Positions 22,273 to 35,332 of a DNA stretch of 64,000 bases are shown here, one piece after another. Positions within the stretch are counted from its first letter, which is position 1; each line of letters opens with the position of its first letter. The position numbers and the translations under genes are program-made. Source of the stretch: Adiantum capillus-veneris. Lineage: Eukaryota; Streptophyta; Polypodiopsida; Polypodiales; Pteridaceae. The notes under the pieces were generated by a model. It worked only from the letters and a program-made list of their open reading frames with translations. It made no database searches and was not told the DNA's origin. The stretch covers positions 28,908,946-28,972,945 of the forward strand of contig CM043969.1 of NCBI GenBank assembly GCA_014529385.2, in the 5' to 3' direction.

Positions 22273-24409
22273 GGCCCTCTTCTTTCACATACTCCTCATG
22301 GCCTCTGCAGCACCTTTCTTTATTTCATGCTCCAAGCTCCTCTTCACAGCATGCCAAGCAACTGAAACCAAATTTGGGGTCAAATTGAAAACAAAATCAC
22401 ACTGAAATCAAGGAAATTGGAAAAAAATCACCAAAAGCTAGTGAAATTGACCAAAATGTGGGGATTTTCAACTTTTTGTGATCAAAATCCCAAACGTTTT
22501 GGAGAATAACTTCAAAATAGCATAGACAACTAGCTGACCAAGCTTCATGTCCATGTTCCTCATCCAAAATCTTGGACATAAAATTTATCAACCTATAGCA
22601 GAGACCATTTCAAGCAATACTTCCCAAAGCAAGATAGCCAAAAGAGTCCAAAAGGATGTCAAAAGAGCCAAATAATAATTCCAAGTAAAAATTGCAAGTC
22701 TGACCTAGGGTTTGACTTTCAGCTGACCTAATCAAGTCCAAACCACACAAAAAACATATAGCTAGTGTCAGAGTACCAAGGGCAAGATGTATGTGAAGTT
22801 TCATCGCGTTCTGCCAATTGAGGTACATGAATTGCAATTCATGTATCATAGCTAGATCTGATCATAAGAAGCATAGTGATTTTTTAAAAATTGAATTTGG
22901 ACTTTATTTGAGGATTTTGCAAGCTAAAATTGATTTTGTGCCAAAAGCACGATTGTTTAATCATATCAAAGAATTTTGACTAATCTAGTGCCTCTAAACT
23001 CATAGCCACCATGTGTTTTCTGTAAAAATTACAAGGGATAGATAATTGTGGCTTGAAGTGATTCCAAGTGAGGGATTGGAAGCATTAAAGGGGTATCAAG
23101 TCAGGAATCTACAAGAGTGAATTTTCTTGATGTATTTGAGATCAGGTGGACTAGACTAGAGTAGAAACATTGTTGTAGGAGACCAAGTTCACAGTATTTC
23201 CACAAAAGAGAGTGTGAATCAAGGACCATTGCCTCCCTTAGAGCCAATCCCAGAGGAAATTTTGTATGATACGTCATCAGAAATATCCTATACATCTCCT
23301 ATACATACATGGTTGAGGGATACAGAAGTGTGAGTTTTGAAGAGGAAACAAACATGGGAGCAAGACCATCCCAACCAACACCAACCATGAAATTGTTGCA
23401 CTTGATATACTAGTTTGAAAATGACCAGAGTGCAAAAATTTATGAAAAATGATATGGATCGCTACTTTGTGAAGCTAGAAGAGAGACCTAGTGAGTTCAA
23501 GAACCTAGTGCCTGTGGACTACCGTGGTGATTGATACTTCAATGATGAGGGTATAATGTATCTAGATGTGCAAATCCCTATATTATAGACAAATGGGTAA
23601 TGATATGCACAAGAGACAAAGTTGACATAGAGCTTGAGATAAGCTGTCTAAGCTGGACATTTTGAATGCAAAACTAAGTTGTATAAATGAGACAACTTGA
23701 GTCAGCATAAACAACATTCATGCGGGGTTGTACATATAGTAATGGTGAGAAAATGCTCTATCATAAGTGTGATGAGCCCTACATTCGAGAGTTATTAAAT
23801 TAAAAAATGCTTCTATGTTTTTACATACATAGAAGGTAGAGATACCTATATCATCATGTTCGATAAGTATAGGTGGAGATACTCTACTATAGATCGTAAG
23901 GAGCTTGAGAGATATACATACTTTGGGGCCCCGCTCCATCATTATTATGTCACTCCAAGCATGTTCATATCTATTGTATCAAAGACCAGATAAAAAATAG
24001 AGAGAGTGAGTCCTGATATAACAAGAATGGTAGACTCATTTAGTCGATTGCAATTTTCAATACCAAGACCGATGGGATCCTTGGGTTCAAGAGTTCAGAT
24101 GGCCACACACAGGGGCATTGAATCTCCAAGAACAATTTATATGACAAGAGTTCTAGATACTTGAATAAAACCAAGAGATGTGAAACATGAGGAGAGAGAG
24201 CCAACGAGAGAAATCCAACTATAGTTCCTACTAGGGGTTACGAGACTAGAGATGTCCTTGTAAGAGAACTTGGAGTTGTGAGAATGGTTGTCACTGAAGC
24301 ATAAAGGATGCAACCGTCTCAAGTATGAAGTGTATTTCCAAGAAGTACATTGGGTCAAGGGATCCATGTGCACATGTTTCACTTTTTAAGCAAGTCTTGA
24401 GAGTTGAAT
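22273..24409. other. unassigned region, perhaps decayed element sequence
   Basis: About 2.1 kb without convincing coding sequence. The right part (23330-24409) may hold the decayed N-terminal gag part of the Gypsy element that follows, since a longer gag-like region precedes the same homologous block at 53 kb, but I could not align it with confidence. Confidence 0.4.
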
Positions 24410-26255
24410 AAGTGGCAGATTTCCATACTCAGTACGAGAGATTTGGGTTAACATTGGAAAGAACAACTTTAACATGATTCAAACCATTGAGTAGTAGAAA
24501 TTTCCCAAACATAGAGAAAATTCTACAAGAATTTCCCAAGGAATTCTCAAAAAGAGGAATCAAGCACAATATAGTGTCCCAAATCTATGCTTTTAAGCAA
24601 AAAGAGAACGAGAAAGTGAAGGAAGCTTTGCTTTGCTTCAAACAATACATCAATAGATGTCATGTTAGAGAGCTACTGCAAGACGAGAGACTATCATTTT
24701 TCTTCATAGAGGGATTGAGAAACAAAACTCTCAAAAAAGGACTTGCATTTGAAAGCTTGAACTACATTCAAGCAAGTCACTAGAGAAGCATTGTATCTAG
24801 TTGACAATTGTAAGGTTTACAAAAAGGTAATGGAAGATGCAGACAATACGACCAACAATGCCTCTTCTACTACAAGTGAATCCACAACAAAGCAGAGTGT
24901 CCAAGCTCCAGCCGTACCAAATGTTGATCAAATGGTCCAAGAAGTGATCAAAAGAATGAACTAGAGCTATCGACAAAACCCAAAACATGCAACAACCACT
25001 TGCAATAGCAAATGTACCACGTGACTTGAAGTGGTGTGCAATCGAGCAAAAGTATATGAATTACGAGATGACTGAATGTTTTTACAACAGAAACTACATG
25101 AGGGAAAGGCCATACAGACTTTTGGGGTACAACACCTTTGCCACCACCACCAAGATACCAAATAGGCCCACATAACGCAGCCCAAGGGGGAGACAAACCT
25201 CACTCGGTGTTGGGCCAATAGCCTCCTTTGCCTCAAGGGAACTAGCAATTGCTAGATATACAAAATCAATAAAAACACTTGCGAGTCAAAAAATGTTTCC
25301 ATTGACTTCTTATTACAAAGAACTAAGTGAGACTTACGAAAGAGAACTTGAGAGTGCTGCATATGTTGATGAAGGTTATCCTTCTTGCTCAGATGAAGCT
25401 ACAGAGCCATCATGCATTGCTCAATCGACAAAAAATCAATACACGATGGATGAGAACACTCTCATGTTCATAGAAAACTAGAACTACAAACCTAGAGGTT
25501 ATCCTCCTAGGATAGGACAACTAATGGGGACTTAACAAGCATCTCAGTGCAGGAAGATCCTTGCTATGAATGTGAAGATAATGGGCTAGAATTTTTTTTG
25601 CACAAAGGTGAGCGTAAAAAGATTTTTGGGTTATGTGATGGTTGTGGGATAGATCATTTACTTCTAAACTGTCCAGAATATCTTGACAACAAGGAAAAAG
25701 CGATGATGAATGTCATTAAAATTTTACCGTGCTCGAGTGGGTCTAAAATTGAGCCTACAATTCCAATCAATGTGGTGACTAGAGGTCAAGCTCAAGAAGC
25801 TGCAAGAACACACTGGTCGAGGATGGACAAAAATTTCCAATTCAAACTAAATTTGAGAGTTTTATGGTAAGGACTCTTAGAAAATTATGGAAAGAAAAAA
25901 GAGATAAAATGAAAGAAAAAAGGCTAAAGAAGAAATAGGCCTTGGAAACCGAGTTGTAACAAACAAGAGAGCATCTTAAACATGAAAAGGAAAACAAGCA
26001 ACGAGCAAAAGGAGAGATGTTTTCAAAAGTATCATTGGGAGCTTCCATCTTAATGGACAAAGTGTTAGAAACTTTAGAGGCTCTATCACACACTTGCAAG
26101 ACTAGACTAATGATCAACCAAACATTAGAACAGAGATGGTTGATGTATTTGTATCTTGAAGTTGAAAAACAGAGATTAGAAATGTGCAAACGACTCCTAG
26201 AGACATATCAAGCTCTAATGGAGGCAAAAAATTTAAACATCCCTAGATAAGAAGT
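24410..26255 (+). pseudogene. Gypsy gag remnant (element G1), related to element G3
   Basis: The best frame at 24487-24783 reads GIKHNIVSQIYAFKQKENEK and KEALLCFKQYINRCHVREL, matching the gag of element G3 (GIKHNTVVQIYSFKQKQGES, MKQYIARCPELEIL near 53.2 kb). Further blocks align in order: LKWCAIEQKYMNYEMTECF near 25030 (G3: KWCAIEGKWTNHESNECYY), a CCHC-like LCDGCGIDHLLLNCPE near 25640, and a coiled-coil-like stretch near 26010-26250 (MFSKVSLGASILMDKVLETL; G3: GGSILVDKIFEPINAAL). Many stops and frameshifts show it is much older than G3. No protease, reverse transcriptase or integrase follows. Confidence 0.8.
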
Positions 26256-27997
26256 GTCAATCCACCAAAGGGATAGGGAATTTGAGCACAAGGGAGACAA
26301 AATGTTTGATCAAACAAAGCCTGGAATTGAAAGACCATTGGACACAAGGGTAGTGGCGATACCACATATGACACCAAGTCACAAGTAATGATACCCATTT
26401 AGGAAGTGGAAGAGCCGTGGCCACAAGCCTTATGAGAGAAAATAAGAAATAGAAAAGATGATAGTTAAGTCTCCCCCTATCATAGAGATCAATATGGATC
26501 AAAAGTTCTACCCTAGAGATATACAATCTCTGCAACATTGATGTAAGAATAGAAGTATCTACAGAGAGAAAACTGGAGACAGTGAAGACTTTCCATCTTT
26601 CATAAGAGAACATGAAATGAAATCAGAGGTCAAGGTAGTGGCTTCTCAATCCCAATGCCTTCTTTGACGTGGTTTTTATAGCTCTACATTTGGGTCTATT
26701 TGCTAGAAGATCTCCAACCAGATGCTATGTTGGGCAAAAATCGATGGCGATTGAGACGGTTGTACTATTCTAGAAGGTGGACATTTCACACAGTTGTGCA
26801 AGAGGAGTCATATTCTCTTACAGTTATGAGCTGACGACGCAAGAAAACTTTTGTTTTAGTGATATTATGGCGAGCGAAGCTTGAGGTGGGGGGTCAACTA
26901 TGTAATATCCCTTGAGGTCATTGACTCAATTCAAAAGGTGGGGAGGAGCTACTAGTTGGGGAAGGGGTTATGGTGGGATTGTTTTTGCTCGAAGGTGATA
27001 GGCATGAGGATGAGGAGGAGCTAAGAAAGAGTTTTTTAATGCCAGCAATTGAAGGCGATCATGAACGTGGGATAGGTGGCCAAGAAAAACTTTTTTAAGT
27101 TAAGCTAGAAATAACTTTGAGCTAAAAAAACAACATCGAGCCTGGCTCTACATGGGAGGGCAGTGCCACCACAGTAGGGTCAAAGGAAAAGGTGAGGTGG
27201 GTGTCAATTTGCAAGGAAAGGGAAGGAAGGAAGGCTACCAAGGGCCTAGCCATGAATGAGGCAAAGGAGAGATATTTAAGGACATTGTATGCAAGAGGTT
27301 GTGAGCAAGGAGCATTGTATGCAGGAGGTTGTGAGCAAGGCAAAGGTTGTGGTTCGCTAGTAATTGCAAGAGGAGCCAGGATTGACTTGGTCTATCCTAT
27401 GCATGTCTATGAGGTACAAGATGACATAGTTATTGCAAACATGTCAGTGAGAGATGGGACAAGTCTTTTTTATAGATCTCTAGATTTTTGTTATAGATGC
27501 AACGTTAGAGCAGTCACTCTAGCAACACACATCAGATTGATCCTCTAAGGATAGAGATGCCTCCTACCATTGAGATGAGGGATATACAGTTTTTTGACAT
27601 GATCATGCTAGAGCTTGATATGGTGATGCAAAGACATATATAGTAGCTACAATGAGAGCATTTGCAATTGGGATTGTCAGTCATGCAATGGTTGATGCTA
27701 GCATGATGCATCATGGAGCAGTGCTGTAGGGTATGCATATTGATTTTAATAGGGATATATGATTCCACACACCGCTAGAGCCTATATGGCGACATGCATC
27801 AACTTTGAGAGATCCAATGCGCATAGGTTGAGACAAGGTTCCTTCCTATACCTCATGTACATACTGCTAGGTCCTATAGTAGTACCACTTATTGGTAGAT
27901 TCTCCTTTAAGTAGGAGATTGGTGGGATAAATTTTGTGCGCCTCTTATCCACATTGGACACGCCAAAGATGTTCGACCACCCATCATTTGTGCATGC
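26256..27997. other. unassigned region
   Basis: No protein family recognised. The frame at 27192-27548 (118 codons) is open on the plus strand but includes a 30-bp tandem duplication and resembles nothing I know. It may be part of decayed element DNA. Confidence 0.4.
27282..27340 (+). repeat. 30-bp tandem duplication
   Basis: GCATTGTATGCAAGAGGTTG and its continuation GTGAGCAAGG occur twice with a 30-bp period and one or two differences. Confidence 0.85.
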
Positions 27998-28042
27998 GTG
28001 CGCACACACACACACACACACAGACACACATACACATACTTT
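27998..28042 (+). repeat. (CA)n microsatellite
   Basis: About 12 CA units with interrupted CA-rich sequence after them. Confidence 0.9.
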
Positions 28043-28630
28043 ATTCTTTACTATATAAAAGAATGAGGGATTCTCTCACATTGTGGTGAGCAACTCCACC
28101 CACACAGCAATGTCATGTCGTGGCACGTACACAATGTGAAATAAAAACATTCACCTCACCTTTGATGCTTTTCAATGCATGGGAATAAAAGAAATAATGT
28201 ACATATTGTGATATATGCTAAAGCAGCTATTGTGGTTGCTAAAATGTACATACCTATCTAGGGAGTTGTGGCCTTAGATGTGGCGTCGTTGCATGTTTTT
28301 CAAATTTATAACATTCCTAATTCGGTTTGATAATGTACATATTTCAAGCTCTTCATGGTGGCACACTCATCTCGCCTACAAAGATTGATGCGGGTAAAAT
28401 TGCCAAAGATAGTAGCTGACGGACATCGTCGTGAAATTGCATAAAAAGTGACTCAAATTGGAAAATGACATTAGGAAAGAAATGGACTCATTTTTTGGCC
28501 TTTTAGCTCTAGTGAGAGAATGCTCCTTATCCAATAAGAAGAAAGCTAACATTACATAGAAAAATTCTTTTTTCTCATTTTGAAAATGTCCATGAAAACC
28601 ATTTTGGTGAAATTGTCACTATCACTAGAA

Positions 28631-28770
28631 AAGTAAGGTGCTTGATAGTGGCATCTTGCACAAGCGCCGGGCGCCTTTTTATGACCCGTTGTTGCTATCC
28701 TATAAAGTGAAGTGCTTGAATGTGTGCATTCGCACAAGCATCAATCATCTTTTTATGAGCTACTCGCAAT
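28631..28770 (+). repeat. imperfect direct repeat, 74-bp period
   Basis: Two copies start GTGCTTGA near 28638 and 28712 and both continue through a GCACAAGC block to CTTTTTATGA. Identity is moderate. It lies next to the hairpin cluster. Confidence 0.6.
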
Positions 28771-28834
28771 TCAAAGTAAACGGATCATACTTGATAGTGA
28801 TTGATAATAGGTACTATTTAAGACTATGAAAAGG

Positions 28835-28896
28835 TCAGAATCAAGCAAATAGAGGCCCTTGAGGGGTCTTTGGAGCCTCTATCCGTTTGGTTCTGA
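28835..28896. repeat. 62-bp hairpin, related to the next foldback
   Basis: The left arm TCAGAATCAAGCAAATAGAGG pairs with CCTCTATCCGTTTGGTTCTGA, leaving a loop that includes CCTTGAGGGGTC. It is closely related to the inner hairpin of the larger foldback at 28916-29064. Confidence 0.8.
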
Positions 28897-28915
28897 CCTC
28901 ATCAGGCCCTACGCT

Positions 28916-29064
28916 TCTAGCTCAAGATATAGTACTTTTAACCCTAGGGCCTCATCTAGTCAGAACCAAGCGAATAGAGGCCCTTGAGGGGTCTCTGGAC
29001 CCTCTATTTGCTTGGTTCTGACCTCATGAGGCCCTAGGCTTAAAAATGTTATATCTTGAGCTAG
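28916..29064. repeat. 149-bp foldback with an inner hairpin
   Basis: The outer arms CTAGCTCAAGATATA (28917) and TATATCTTGAGCTAG-like sequence (ending 29063) pair, then ACCCTAGGGCCTCAT pairs with ATGAGGCCCTAGGC. Inside lies a near-perfect hairpin (28960-29021) with arms TCAGAACCAAGCGAATAGAG and CCTCTATTTGCTTGGTTCTG. Together with the 62-bp hairpin it makes a row of palindromes, as expected of a foldback element or hairpin RNA source. Confidence 0.85.
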
Positions 29065-29562
29065 AGACGTTAGATTTCAACATTTTAAAGTGCTATCCTT
29101 AGGTTTTTGAATGTTTTGGATGCATCCATGGCAAAGTGAAGACCAAGTGGGCATAGCAAAATGTAAGGGTAAGAGGCCAAGGAGAGGAGGTGCAAAGTTG
29201 AGCCTAAAGAGGGGTAAAAAATGAAAAAAAATAAAAAATAAAAAGGCTAGGGGGCAATAGCGACATCGCTAATGCCCCCCCCCCCAGTGCAAAAGAGAGA
29301 AATAGAGAGCAGATGGAATAAGGCGGTGCCCCCCTTCCCAAAAGATACCAAAAATGGGTGCCATATGGACCAATTGAAGAGCAATTTCCCCAAATTGAAG
29401 ACTCCCCCCTATAAAAGTCAAAAATCAATCAAATTAGGGGCTTCTTCTTAGCTTTTTTCCTGGCTTTAGGAGGCCGTTTGAAGCCTGCAAAGTGGAGCTT
29501 TTGGACAGAGGAGTGTGCCTATCAAGCCCTTTGCATTTTTCTTGTGTAAATGGCCATGGTGA
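29065..29562. other. unassigned region upstream of element H
   Basis: AT-rich sequence with a short C run near 29275-29286 and a TATA-like CTATAAAAG near 29410. No coding sequence was recognised. Confidence 0.4.
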
Positions 29563-29966
29563 TGGCAGTGTGAGTCTGTACAAGTGGTTTGTGGAGTGCA
29601 ATAGAGTGGTTGTTGCCTCCCGTGCTGTTGTTTCCCCTTCCCCCCTTCTCTTTCTCCTACTTTCATGTTTCTCCTCGGTGCCGACTGTGTGGAAGTGTGT
29701 GCCCCCCGAGACAGATGGTGTTTTGAGTGAGAGAGTGAGATCGAGTGGCTGTGTGCGCGTGTAAGGGTGGAGACAGGCAGTGGTAGTAGGTGTGCCTTGT
29801 GTGGTGGATTTGTGGAGTGTGTGAGCAGTGGAAATTGAGCAGGTGGTGGTTTGCTATTGTAAAGTGTTTCTTTGAAGGTGTTTTCTAAGAGGATAGGGGT
29901 GCTGTGGATACCCTGAGCTACAGAGAGGCCTTTGTGTTGGTGCCGGGCATATTCCCCCTCTCCATC
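29563..29966 (+). repeat. 5' LTR of element H (approximate)
   Basis: TGGCAGTGTGAGTCTG at 29563 begins the part shared with 46344-46592. The right end is set just before the primer-binding site TGGTGCCCCC at 29970. Both edges are approximate. Confidence 0.5.
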
Positions 29967-29969
29967 TTC

Positions 29970-29986
29970 TGGTGCCCCCATTGAGG
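29970..29986 (+). other. primer-binding site of element H
   Basis: TGGTGCCCCCATTGAGG, differing by one base from the site of the Tat element (37978). It starts with TGG as expected for a site that pairs with the CCA end of a tRNA; I cannot name the tRNA. Confidence 0.65.
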
Positions 29987-30060
29987 AGTATGTTGATGCT
30001 CCTAGTTGAAATTGAAGCAGTGATTTTGGTGATACCAAACGTGCGACCTTTGAAGAGCAG

Positions 30061-31900
30061 GTGTTGCTAGTGATGGCTTGGGCAGGATTTCCCATTTTCA
30101 CTGGGGTTGAAGATGCGGAAACTTGGCTCCAAAACTATGGGTTGTTCGTGTTGGAAAGCGGTTTATCGAGAGAAGATGGTGCGGTACAGGTGTTCCTGCT
30201 CCTGGTTCGTGGTAAAGCGAGGCTATGGTTCGATAGCCTTGGGGAAGAAAAAAGAGCAGATATTGAAGCCCTAGAGGTGGCTTTTCGAAGCAGATTTGTT
30301 GCGGATGCGCAACTGGATGAACTAAAGCGGAAGCTGGACGGATTGAAGCAAAGCTTGGAGGGAGATTTTCAAGCGTTCGAGTGGGAGTTCGAAGCCCTTG
30401 GGAGGAAATTGATCAAGATCAGAAAATGCCAGTTTTTTGAAATTGTGTAAATTCATGGATTGCCTGCATGAGGAAGTGCGAGATAAGGTGGAGATAGATG
30501 ACCTGATGTCGTATGAAGAGGTGGTAGCTCTAGCGAGAGGGTGAACCAAGAAGATTTTGAAGAAGCGCGAGGCTAGGCAAGGTTTGCCAAATGCAGTGAT
30601 GCCAAGGCAGTGTGATGCGGTGGTAGTGGAGCCGCAAGTGGTGCAAAGAGAAGTGTAGGTGCGAGAAGAACTAGGGGTTCTTTGGCTGCAAAGAGACAGG
30701 ATGGTTCCTGTGCCGAAGATGCCGGCTAGAGCGGTTCCAATTATGGGGGATGTGCAAGTGGTTCTTGAGTAGACAAAGGATGAGTTGCCAAATTCAAGTG
30801 TAGTTGTTGAAGCTCCATTGAAGTGCGGTAAAGAGCAAGGAGTGCGGTTTGCAGACGAGGTTGAAGTGGTGAATCTAGAGGAGGTTCCCGAGCTTGAAGC
30901 CGAAGAGGAGACTGGACTGAGTGATGATAGCTCTATGGACACAAATACGAGTTGGGAGACCGAGTCATCCCAATCCAAGTATGATGAGTTCGACCTCTTA
31001 CATGTGAGTGGAGAGGCAGTGAATATGTGCGAGGAGCAGCATGAAGTGCAAACCGAGGTGCTTAGTGAAGACCGAATGGAGCACTCTAGGCCTACGAGTA
31101 GTGAAGAGCAGGTATAGCTGGTGTGCAGTGCCATGCTAATGGCCATGTTGATGAAAATAGCAGTAGAATATGCCATAGTGGTGCAGTAGGTGCAAAATTT
31201 TGCTAAAAGGTGTGAAGCAGTTGTACCCATGGGAGAGGACGAGGATAATGTGATAGAGAACGAGTTTCTCTCTTCCTTGGCAGAGATTGAGGATGCAACA
31301 GTAGAAGAGCACGTAATTGCAACGGACAAGCAAGCGGTGCTTATTGACCTTGAAGGGCCAATTGACGAGGAGGAGCTCGACGATGTTGGAATTGAGTTCA
31401 TGGTAGGTGAGAAGGACGGTGTGGAGTCAAAGTTAGAGGTGCTTCCTATGCAGTTGGTGCCCTCTATGACAGGTGATGCGGACTCCAAGGTGGTGTCCAA
31501 GCTTTGTAAGGAGGTCTATGAGTGGTGGTTAAAGGGAATGCTAATCAAGGTCTATGAGTGGTGGTTAAAGGGAATGATAATCAAGGTAGCTGTGCAGTGT
31601 GCTGTCGAGTAGGTGCAGGATCTGCTAGATGAGGATCTAGCCTTACATGGATGGGAGGGCGGGTCAGGTACGTCACCAATGTTGATTGGACAGGATGGGG
31701 AGCACGAAGGTGCTCTATTTGGTGTTCTTCAAAGTTCTTTGTTGCGAGTGGGCAGTTTGCCAAGGAGTGCTGGGAGTGGTAGAAGAATGCTGATGGCAGT
31801 TTGGATATGCAGTTGGGTGTGTGACTTGGTGTGGCACTATGCAAGGTTGTTGCAGGTGGATGGAGAAGACCAATGCAAGGTATTTGACCTAGGAGGTTGA
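30061..31900 (+). pseudogene. gag-like gene of element H, interrupted
   Basis: The start reads MAWAGFPIFTGVEDAETWL, then ARLWFDSLGEEKRADIE, the Ty3 gag block also seen in the Tat element (STWFDSLPEEVKGNY). A frameshift lies between 30440 and 30540. After that one frame runs to 31900, rich in Glu and Asp, with TGA at 30542 and TAG at 30656, 30770, 31115, 31187 and 31610; each fits a C-to-T change in CAG or CGA. A 36-bp tandem duplication occurs at 31513-31584. The frame ends at three stops in a row (31898-31906), then the solo LTR. In the same frame, beyond the solo LTR, sequence still looks coding-like up to 35330. No protease or reverse transcriptase is visible, so H was probably non-autonomous. 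Confidence 0.7.
31513..31584 (+). repeat. 36-bp in-frame tandem duplication
   Basis: GGTCTATGAGTGGTGGTTAA and its continuation occur twice with a 36-bp period (one base differs). It repeats YEWWLKGMLIK in the H gag-like frame. Confidence 0.9.
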
Positions 31901-32165
31901 TGATAGTGAGGCGGTCTGGGGCGGGCAACAAGAAGAGCAACCTCTAGACACCCTTCAAGGCTCCTGTGCTGCTCAATGGGGCTGGGGCACAACACAACAC
32001 AAACCAAAACAACAAACCCCCAGCCAAATCCCAACTACACAAGGGGTACCACCTAGTTTAAGAGCGAACTAGGACGCAAAAGAGGAGAATCGTTAGAGAA
32101 ACCCACAAACAAGCAAGGAATTTACACTAACCCTAACACCAATGGAACACTCTCACACACTAAAA

Positions 32166-32273
<108 letters not shown>

Positions 32274-32933
32274 TGCTCGGGCTGCTTTGAAGTGTATCGT
32301 TAATGATCAAACAAACATAAATATATATATGTAAGAAAGGGAGAGAGGGGGGAAGGGGGTGCTTGTTGCACTAATGCCTTCTTACAAATCTGTCATGACA
32401 AGTCAAAGTGAGATTAGTATTTGTTCAACATAGCTTGCGTAAATTTCACCACAACACATCACAAGAAAAGCCACCCCAATCACTGTCTTAAGGCCAGGGG
32501 AGTCCTCTCCACCCTGTCGCCCTCTTACAGTATGTGGGATTTATGGCTAGATTGATGACAACACCAGAGACAAGCTATCAAGAACTTAACAAAAAACACC
32601 AAGATACTTACGCATCATTGTTGCCCATTACTTCACGTTGGAAGGGAGACAAAGTATCCAAGCTTAGTCCAAATCCACCCTCCTTGATTCAGAAAATGTT
32701 GGGCTTACACTAGTAGGAGAAATGATAGATTTCCTACTCTCAATTGAATGATCACTCTCTCTCTTACAATGGCATAGAGTTCCCTTGCTAATCCCCTATT
32801 ACAACACATGCACATGCATAAGACAATGAGCTTCCACTCAAGAGCTCCTTCTAGAGAGGTTGAGCTTGGCTTCTCAAGCTATAGCATAGTGCTCTTGCTT
32901 ATGGCTCCCCCTTTTGTGCTAGCTACACCCTCC

Positions 32934-32940
32934 TTTTATA
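32934..32940 (-). promoter_or_regulatory. TATA box of solo LTR
   Basis: TATAAAA on the minus strand at the place equivalent to 37050 in the 5' LTR of the full copy. Confidence 0.6.
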
Positions 32941-34656
32941 GCAATTTTGAAGGCTAGGGTTACTCCTCTAACCATGGTTGGGTTAGATTTTCAGCACTTT
33001 ATCTAATTTCTTTTGCTTGGAATTATCAAGAATTTGGTTGGGAAAGAGAGAGGAGAGAAATGGAGGTGATAGGACTTTTCATAGTGGGTTAGTGTTAGTA
33101 GAGTTAGTATTAATTTACACATGGAACTGGATATTTACAATGGGAGTATCCATGTAGGATACAAATAAGGAAGAAAAACTCTTAAGAGGTAAGAAAAGGT
33201 GGATTTCTTACAAGGTTGATGCTCCAAGTGTCTTGAGTAGGGCCAATTTTGACGCTTGTTGACGGTCCACTAGCTTTGACGGTACATTTTTTCTCCACTC
33301 TTGACCTTCCTTGAGAGACAAGGTAATTGAAGCTGAGTAATCAACCACCATGATGCTGTCTTTTAAGAGAAGAGGCTGAATTTTGTGGTTTTTTTGATAG
33401 ATATGGGTAATTTGGAGGAGGAAAAATGAGACTAGGTGGTCACTTTTGGAATGGAATTGTGTGTGGGAGGTATGAGTTCACCATGGTTTCTCTTATTCTT
33501 CAAGGTTGAGGAGAAGGTGAGTAGGGTGCAGAGAGGAGTGGTGAGAGAGGTGGGGATGATGAGTGGAGAAGTGTGTGTGAAAGAGGAAAATGATAAAGTG
33601 GAAGAGAGAGTGTGGCTGCATAGCATGGGAAAACTGGGGTCCACTAATAAAATCATAGCTCACAGCTCGTAGCTCAAAAAAATATGAAAAACTTTGAGGC
33701 AAAAGTTCAGCCCACGAGCTACAACTTTTGTTTGTATCACCTTTTCAAATTCGGAGAGCAAGTGAACTTTAAAAATTCAGCAAAACCGACCATTTTTTTC
33801 CACTGCACAAGGTCCTTGTGGGGTCCTTCTTTGGATGATTCTTTTGAATACCTCCAAGAGTGAGCCCTCCATAGTGCATGTATGCATGCCACCTACCCTT
33901 GACCTTATTTGGTAGGTCTATAATTGAAGATATTGTTGAGATTAGGATATAAGTGAATAGTACAACTAAGAAAATCAAATATTGAGGGGTCTAAAAAATA
34001 TGTACATGTCAAATATAAATAATATAAGTGGAAAAAATATAAAGGGGTCAAAAGAAATCTCTCTCATTATGAGGCTCCCATAAAAAGATAAATATTTTTG
34101 GTGTTCTAATTTTTTAGAAAAAAACAAAATAGATGTAGGAAGGGAAAAATCAAAATAGTGAAAAAATATACACATAAATAAAACTAGTTTTTTTGGATTT
34201 TTGTTGGGGTGGAGTTACACCAAATATAAGAGAAGCTTACATGAAAATATTTCTATATGGAATAAAGAGTATGAAAAATGGTAAGAAAAAATTGTGGTAA
34301 TGGTGAGGCAATGTACAGAGCATAAATAACACACACCTAGGTAGAAATATTTAAATAAATACCAAAATAATTATGAAAAAAATCTTTTATTTAGGCCCTA
34401 TATATAAAGAAATATTTACATACGCATGGGCCATAATATACTTATATTTTTTTTATATATTTTTTTATTTTTGGCTCAACTAGCCCAATGACTAGCTAAT
34501 TGAGGGTTTTTTAAGAAGATATGGGAAAAGTCCCGTGACTCACACACGCCTATGTACAGTGAAATGGTAGGGATAGCCACAGTGTTTGGGTGATTTTGGT
34601 AGGGTGAGGTAACTCACTGTGGTAATTACAAAGAGCCGAAAAACGGCTATCAATAG

Positions 34657-35332
34657 GTAAAGCAAGGGGTTGGGCAGCCCGCATGAGCAAAGACAACGAG
34701 TAGTAGGTGCCAGTTTTGTACATGTATTAGGTGTTTTTGCAGTGTAGAAAGAGTCTGTTTTTGGTGTGCAGTTTTTTAGTGCAATAAGGCCATGTGTGGT
34801 TGAACATAAATGTTCAACGAGGGGGTGGGCAATGATGGTGCAACCAAAGTTGGTCCGAGCTAGGAAATGGTCTATGCTAGTCAGAGGCAGCAGTCGAGTG
34901 CAGTGCAGAAGGCTAGGGCAGGTACCAAAGCGCTAGGCAACCAAAGGGTAGCGGAAGTGTATGCTAGATGTGGTTTTTAGGCCAAAAGTGCTGTGGGATG
35001 GTCTAGATAGGATGGCAAATGAAGGTGTTCAAAATGCCAAATCAATGTCGTAGAATGTAGTGCTCAGTGTGCTCTAGAAGCCGGTCCAGACGGCTCGTCA
35101 AACGGAGCCCCCTATGCTCAAGATATTGCAGTTTAAAGGAAGAGTGTGTAGCAGATCCCCGACGGATAGGGCAGCTGAGGACAGGTGGCCCAGGCTGATG
35201 TCAGTATATACATGTGTAGTGATCGAGTTATGGAGCGTGCCTGTCTTCTCGGATTGCAAATCGGAGCTCTGGATAGTAAGATATGGTCAGTTGAATTTTT
35301 TCCGAGGGTCGGGACTGAGGTCATTTGACCGA
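34657..35332 (+). pseudogene. distal coding part of element H (between the two insertions)
   Basis: Joining the frame across the solo LTR and one TSD gives a continuous frame through this stretch, with stops such as TAG and TGA that each fit a C-to-T change. It reads protein-like (MVYASQRQQSSAVQKARAG, then CSKCQINVVECSAQC, a possible zinc motif). Evidence for a real gene is weak, as the composition alone could produce this. Confidence 0.35.

Noticed and set aside
26256-27997. Host gene in the largest unassigned stretch
   Set aside because: Frames are short, broken and lack known domains or exon-like structure; I could not support a gene.
29466-30101. 211-codon minus-strand frame
   Set aside because: Lies across the LTR and leader of H, low-complexity, and related frames recur at 46070-46570 because the LTR is repeated.
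30322-31500. 392-codon open frame on the minus strand, Ser/Thr-rich
   Set aside because: It is antisense to the acidic H gag-like frame. Glu-rich codons read backwards give Ser and Leu, and the sense TAG stops read as CTA. No protein resemblance.
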